This document shows positions 37,708 through 41,820 of a DNA stretch of 41,820 bases, in pieces. The position numbers and the translations under genes were made by a program. The DNA is taken from positions 1 through 41,820 of the forward strand of contig JWZX01003044.1 in the NCBI GenBank assembly GCA_001275005.1, read 5' to 3'. The stretch's first letter is position 1. Every line of letters begins with the position of its first letter. Source of the stretch: Chrysochromulina tobinii (lineage: Eukaryota > Haptophyta > Prymnesiales > Chrysochromulinaceae). The notes under the pieces were generated by a model. It worked only from the letters and a program-made list of their open reading frames with translations. It was not told the DNA's origin and did not search any database.

Positions 37708-38453
37708 GAGGGCGGACCCGTCATGCGGGTTTTCCGGGAAGGGAGAGGGCGCACAGCGCAGCGCGAGCCCCGCCGCGTGGCTGGCTTGCTGGCGTGCGCG
37801 TGCGTAGCGCGTGCGGACGAGCGCGAAGGGCCCCTAAGACCATCACGTGACGACGTATGACTCTGAGTGAGCAGTGCGAGTATGATGCCTCTGGTGCGCT
37901 CCGCGTCGCCTCTGCTGCGCTCCGCGTCGATCGCGCCTCGCGCGCGGTCCGGTCCCGCGATCGTCGGTGTGATCCCCGCGCCGCGGCCCGCCGCGTGTGG
38001 ACCGTTAAAATCAACGATGCGTCGTCGCGGCGCGGGGGTCGCCCGACCATTGAACACGGGCGTGCCGACTCTCTCTCGTCTCGACCCTCGTCCGTGCGCG
38101 GGCCCCTCGGCCACGCCACGCCGGCGTGGCACGCTTCCACCGTCCGCCCGCACTTGAACGTCTCGGCTCCGTATCGTATTGGCGTTTGAGCTGCAAAAAC
38201 GAATAACCTCTTATTAGACTGCGCCGCATCCCCTTTGCATACCCGCAATTTATCGATATGTTATCCACCGCACAGTGCCATATGCACTGCAGTGAGCCGC
38301 AACGTCCGACATGCCGCGTCTCGCCGCACGACGATGCCACGATCAACATGAATGTATCTCGAGGCCGGCGCGCGGGCTTGGAAATTGGTTGTGTGAAAGT
38401 GCATTCGCTCGATGCACCGCACCTCATCACGTCCGCGCCCTGCACACGATACG
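37708..38453. other. Convergent intergenic region, GC-rich with palindrome
   Basis: This is about 750 bp between the 3' ends of the DUF2237 gene (+) and the dehydrogenase gene (-). A perfect 16-bp palindrome GCCACGCCGGCGTGGC lies at 38115-38130. Open frames here are typical of GC-rich non-coding DNA. No gene is supported. Confidence 0.45.
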
Positions 38454-39674
38454 TCAAATCTTCTTCTTCAACTTGCCTTTCGCGTTCTCGGCGTCCGAGG
38501 GCATCACCAGATTCCACGCGTACCAGTGATAAATGATGGCCTCGTACACTGCCGGCGGAAGGTGACGCAACGCGTTCAGCCCGAAGAGCGCGTCGCCTCC
38601 GATCGTAAGCTCAGCCGGCGGGGCGCGCACTTGCGTGACCGCACGGGCGAGAGCCTCGCTGACACGTTCAGGGTCCCACGCCCAGTCGTCCATCATGCCC
38701 CTGGCGATCTCGAAACAGCTCTGCGCACACGCATCGCCATACATCGCCTTGACAGCCGGTGCGAGCCCACCCCACTTGCGGCTCACGGTCGAGACGCCGC
38801 CCTGTGTAAGGGGGGTGCGATGGAAGCTCGGGAGTACGGTGCACACGTGCACATTCCATAGGTTCTCCACCTCCATCCGCAGGCAGGCAGCGAAGGCAGC
38901 GGCCGCGTGCTTAGATGCCGAGTACGACGACAGGAGCGGCACGGGGAGCTTGCCCGACATGGACGAGACGATGAGGATGCGAGGGCGTGCAACGGCCGGG
39001 CCCAAGGCGGTTGCAGCATCCGCACTCTGACGGAGGAGCGGCAGGAATGCCTTGCACACGCGCACCACGCCCATGAAATTGACCGCCAGATCGCGTTCAT
39101 AGTCCTGGAGTGAGAGCCAATCAACGAAGCCGCCCGTGCCCACACCGGCGTTATTCACGACCGCGAGCACGCGGCGCGGGTCCGAGGCGTGTGCCTCTGC
39201 GATCCACGCACGCACGTCTGCGGCCACGGTCTCAACATCCGCATCTGACGTCACGTCCATCTTACAAGAGCGTGCCTTGCCCATGTTTCCCGCGGCTCCG
39301 TGATTGAGGCAACATGCAAACACAGTTAGGCCGCGCTCGGCGAGATCGATGGCGAGCGCACGTCCAAACCCTGTGTCGCACCCGGTGACGATGACTGCCA
39401 TGGCTGACCGATCTTCAACCGCAAGCTCCGTCGCAATTGCATCCGACCAAGCCTTGAGAAGGCCGTCAAGGAACACGAGTGGTGTAAGCGCTACAGCAAG
39501 CAAGCAAGTCAAGCACCAGTAAATCGCGAGCAGCAAGGGCGCCACAATTGGTTTGTGCAAAACGGCGTTGATGGTGTTGAGCACGTAGCCCGGAGGCGAG
39601 ACGCAGCGATAGGCGAAACGGAGCAGCATCACACACACCACGTTTTCATTCACAACACACCTGCCAGTAGTCAT
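38454..39674 (-). CDS. Membrane-anchored short-chain dehydrogenase (retinol/17-beta-HSD-like)
   Basis: This NAD(P)-dependent oxidoreductase of the SDR family has 406 residues from the ATG at 39674. A hydrophobic N-terminal segment (residues about 44-70, PLLLAIYWCLTCLLAVALTP) anchors it. The Rossmann core has TGCDTGFG (97-104, cofactor loop), NNAG (174-177), the catalytic Ser near 238-240 (VSSMSG) and YSASK (Tyr251, Lys255). The TGCDTGFG form is typical of the RDH/17-beta-HSD6/11-beta-HSD-like branch, which reduces or oxidises retinoids and steroids, but the substrate here is unknown. The C-terminus KGKLKKKI ends in a KKXX-type ER retrieval signal, so the ER membrane is the likely location. 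No intron is seen. Confidence 0.88.
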   Translation of the reverse strand: MTTGRCVVNENVVCVMLLRFAYRCVSPPGYVLNTINAVLHKPIVAPLLLAIYWCLTCLLAVALTPLVFLDGLLKAWSDAIATELAVEDRSAMAVIVTGCDTGFGRALAIDLAERGLTVFACCLNHGAAGNMGKARSCKMDVTSDADVETVAADVRAWIAEAHASDPRRVLAVVNNAGVGTGGFVDWLSLQDYERDLAVNFMGVVRVCKAFLPLLRQSADAATALGPAVARPRILIVSSMSGKLPVPLLSSYSASKHAAAAFAACLRMEVENLWNVHVCTVLPSFHRTPLTQGGVSTVSRKWGGLAPAVKAMYGDACAQSCFEIARGMMDDWAWDPERVSEALARAVTQVRAPPAELTIGGDALFGLNALRHLPPAVYEAIIYHWYAWNLVMPSDAENAKGKLKKKI

Positions 39675-40416
39675 GTAAGCGCGCCCCCCCCGGGACGCGC
39701 CTGCATGAGCGCCGCTGTACTGTGTGGTCCTGTTTCTAATTCACACCTACACGCACAAACCAAATTCAAAAGCGTGAAGGGCAACACCTCGCACACGTCA
39801 CAGCCGCTTCATTCTCATGCTCGCGACATGCAATGCGTGCCGCGCTCACAGACACGGTTTCATGAATACACGCAACCATAAACGGTGCGGCCGTGAACAG
39901 CAATACAGGACTCACAAAATGAGTCACATGCAGACGGAGAGCTGAGAAACAGCCACGTTTCACAGGGGACCAGGACAAGGACCAGGAGGAAATAACCACA
40001 CCACTGGCTCTACTATTCGCTGCCCGTCTCTACGCACGCCTGCAGCATCTCCCAGACGCGCCCATGACGATTGGGGTTGCGAAAAGGTCAGCTCTGAGAA
40101 CGACGATACTTGTACATGATGTAGATTGCCTCACCCCGAGACGAAAGGTAACGCGAACGCGCGAGCCACGCACCGCTGTGGTCACCGTTGCCCAGTATGA
40201 CCACAAGATGTGAGGTGATCTCACGCCGTAGCTCGCTGTTTTTCCATCAGTTTCTTTTTGTGGACTTTTCCAAATTTGGGAAGGCGCCGCTCCTTCCGAC
40301 GGAGGCGCCGTCCCAGAAAAGTTCCGTAAAAGTGCCGGCAACTCTGAGGCGCGACCTGGACCGACCTCCACCTCCAGCACCTCAGGTCACCGCCAACCAG
40401 CGGAGCAAGGGCGGTA
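39675..40416. other. Intergenic, no gene firmly seen
   Basis: This lies between the dehydrogenase start (-) and the possible zinc-ribbon gene (+). An open frame from 40188 (FFHQFLFVDFSKFGKAP) with a Pro-rich end could be an upstream exon of that gene. I cannot show the junction. Confidence 0.35.
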
Positions 40417-40785
40417 ATGCCGGCGGTTCAACAGGTGGCTGCGATGCAGAGTCGCGAGCCGCGGGGGCATTTCACGCTCGAGCCGATTGCGAAAGCGCGA
40501 AGGTCGCTGAGGAAAGCTGCGCCGAAGCAGCGCAGTCCACTTGTAATTAACTCATTCCCACCCTCGCATCTGAGCTCAATGGAGCAGAAAGGAGTGCCGT
40601 CGAACCGAGGAGCTTGCGAGACGTGCGGCGCGGAGCTCCCGTCCTCGATGAGCCAGTGCCCGCGCTGCTGGTTCGAGAAGTGGGAGGCGACAGTCCAGCT
40701 ATCGCGGTTCTGCAGAAAACAGCGGAAGGATAGCGAGGAGGGTAGCGAGGAGCTTGTCGACGTCTTCCCGTCGTCGAAAGAGTGA
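40417..40785 (+). CDS. Possible small zinc-ribbon protein
   Basis: This is an open frame of 122 residues with ATG codons at 40417 and 40579. The first part is basic (REPRGHFTLEPIAKARRSL, then RKAAPKQRS). The second part has CETC-x9-CPRCW, a compact zinc-ribbon-like Cys4 pattern, followed by a charged helix (FCRKQRKDSEEGSEELVD). There is no family match I can name. A CAG/GT-type boundary in the preceding 100 bp suggests it may be the last exon of a longer gene. It is supported by the Cys spacing and the sustained frame only. Confidence 0.4.
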   Translation: MPAVQQVAAMQSREPRGHFTLEPIAKARRSLRKAAPKQRSPLVINSFPPSHLSSMEQKGVPSNRGACETCGAELPSSMSQCPRCWFEKWEATVQLSRFCRKQRKDSEEGSEELVDVFPSSKE

Positions 40786-41820
40786 GCGGAGCAACGGCCT
40801 ATCCATGCCTACTACCCATCATCGCATGTGTGCTCATCGTTGCATGTCTGCGTTGCGCATGGCATCCATATAATTCCAATCGTGTGCATAGCAGCCATCA
40901 TGCCGAACGGCCGGCGCGCTCAGAGGATGGGCGCGCGGCGACTGGAGCGGGAGGAATCTTTGTGTTGTGTGCGGTTGGTAGCGTGTGGCGTGGTGGCGTG
41001 TGGGACTGTAGGACTGTGACCTGTAGGGTACGACCTGCGAGGGAGGGGCCTGAGGCCACTACCCGCCGACGAGGGTGTAGGGTGGCGATCGTGGAACGAA
41101 CGGCGCGGCGTGCGGCGTCCGGGCCGCGTGGTAGCCGCGTGGTGTCCTGTGTGAAGTTAGACGCAACGCGTCGGGTCGACACAATAGTGTGTAAGTAAGT
41201 AAAACACGCCAGGCGGACGGCAGGAGGTCCGCTGCAGCGGATTCGGGGCCCGCTGCCGCGCTCGCAGGCCGCCCTAAGGTAATTCCGAATTCGCAATTGC
41301 GAATTGGAATTGCAGGCGCCCCGGCGGCACCGCGAGCCGCGGCCGCGCGCGCGCGGCGGGCCCCGGGGGCGCGCGGACGTCTCGAACGGCGGTCGATCAC
41401 CGACGGCTACGCTCATCAATCTCCGAACGTCATCACACGTGTGTCTCCGACCGGCGGTAACTTGATTTGCGGATACGCGTCACCGGGTCGGAGCGTGGGA
41501 GGGGGAGGGAGGGGGGTAAATCCGTAAATCCGTAATTACGTAATAGAACGCCCAAAACGGCGCCCATTGCCCCCCCTGGGGTGGGGCATGGTCGCCCGAA
41601 TGCTTCTGCCCCCCCCCGGTGCGAAGGGAGACCGCATTCTAGTGCTAAACTTGCGCTTTCGGCATTCGCGCATCCGTCGTCGGTCGTGACGCTCGGAGCA
41701 CCTTCCATGGACCCAGTAAAGGCTTCGAAGCGACAGCACCTCTGGTGGCGCTGCAACGCAGTCAATCGCCCGCCGACGCGCGCCCCAGCCGGCCGGGCCC
41801 ACCGACGCACGCCATAGCCG
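40786..41820. other. Right edge, no gene seen
   Basis: This is about 1 kb without a supported gene. It holds a near-perfect palindrome at 41281-41311, an Alu-like-free CG-rich block (41320-41385), a G-rich purine run (41497-41517) and AT-richer sequence around 41515-41550. The open frames are of the kind seen in all GC-rich spacers here. Confidence 0.4.
41281..41311. repeat. Near-perfect 31-nt palindrome (18-nt perfect core)
   Basis: The core AATTCGCAATTGCGAATT (41288-41305) is a perfect palindrome. The flanks AATTCC and GGAATT extend the symmetry with one unpaired G, giving 15-bp arms. It is AT-rich in a CG-rich setting and could extrude as a hairpin. Confidence 0.85.

Noticed and set aside
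38115-38130. Perfect 16-bp palindrome as a terminator or mobile-element end
   Set aside because: GC-rich spacers produce such palindromes readily, and I see no paired copy or target duplication, so I record it only within the spacer description.

Overview
This window looks like nuclear DNA of a GC-rich, photosynthetic, flagellated protist, most likely a haptophyte or a close algal relative. The evidence is as follows. Genes carry short GT-AG spliceosomal introns. A complete outer-dynein-arm docking protein implies a motile flagellum. One small protein carries a signal peptide followed by a twin-arginine lumen-type signal, which implies a complex plastid. The GluRS is of bacterial (organellar) type. 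Families such as RabGGTase alpha, WDR11, SNM1 and THUMP methyltransferase are eukaryotic. The species assignment is inference.

Layout: THUMP-type tRNA methyltransferase with one in-frame TAG (411-1601, -); F-box/beta-helix/UIM protein (1917-4304, +); RabGGTase alpha (4712-5803, +); EF-hand/Sfi1-like coiled-coil protein (6257-8449, -); putative thylakoid-lumen twin-CX3C protein (8616-9031, +); organellar GluRS (9446-11159, -); PPC-domain protein (11427-14093, +); ODA docking subunit (14633-16430, -); ICMT/PEMT-like membrane methyltransferase (16621-17450, +); unknown (17895-18719, +); LRR protein (19345-21344, -); small membrane protein (21837-22412, -); WDR11 (22941-26864, -); small unknown (27606-28091, -); putative Rossmann/SAM-type protein (28072-29449, +); SNM1 nuclease (29927-31633, -); TPR-RING protein (about 32114-35001, +); secreted/membrane glutaredoxin-like + DUF2237 protein (35258-37707, +); ER short-chain dehydrogenase (38454-39674, -); possible zinc-ribbon protein (40417-40785, +). 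The genes are tightly packed and mostly alternate between head-to-head and tail-to-tail pairs. There is no operon-like pathway. The themes are ciliary motility (ODA docking, EF-hand/Sfi1), Golgi/endosome traffic (RabGGTase, WDR11), ubiquitin (F-box/UIM, RING) and plastid or organelle function.

The most interesting signal is in the introns. Three introns (20277-20368, 23541-23627, 29109-29196) have both splice junctions inside long direct repeats that start at AG|GT. Two of them, 5.5 kb apart in unrelated genes on opposite strands, also share a 14-nt 3' end (13/14), an 11-mer, a 12-mer and an internal ~11-bp TGATGGCCTC-like repeat. This is what a family of recently gained, introner-like introns would look like. 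One of them is a multiple of three without stops and hides inside the WDR11 reading frame. A 35-bp AG|GT-containing tandem repeat in the LRR gene may be a related duplication that is not yet an intron. All splice sites are read from sequence and protein-family fit, not from RNA.
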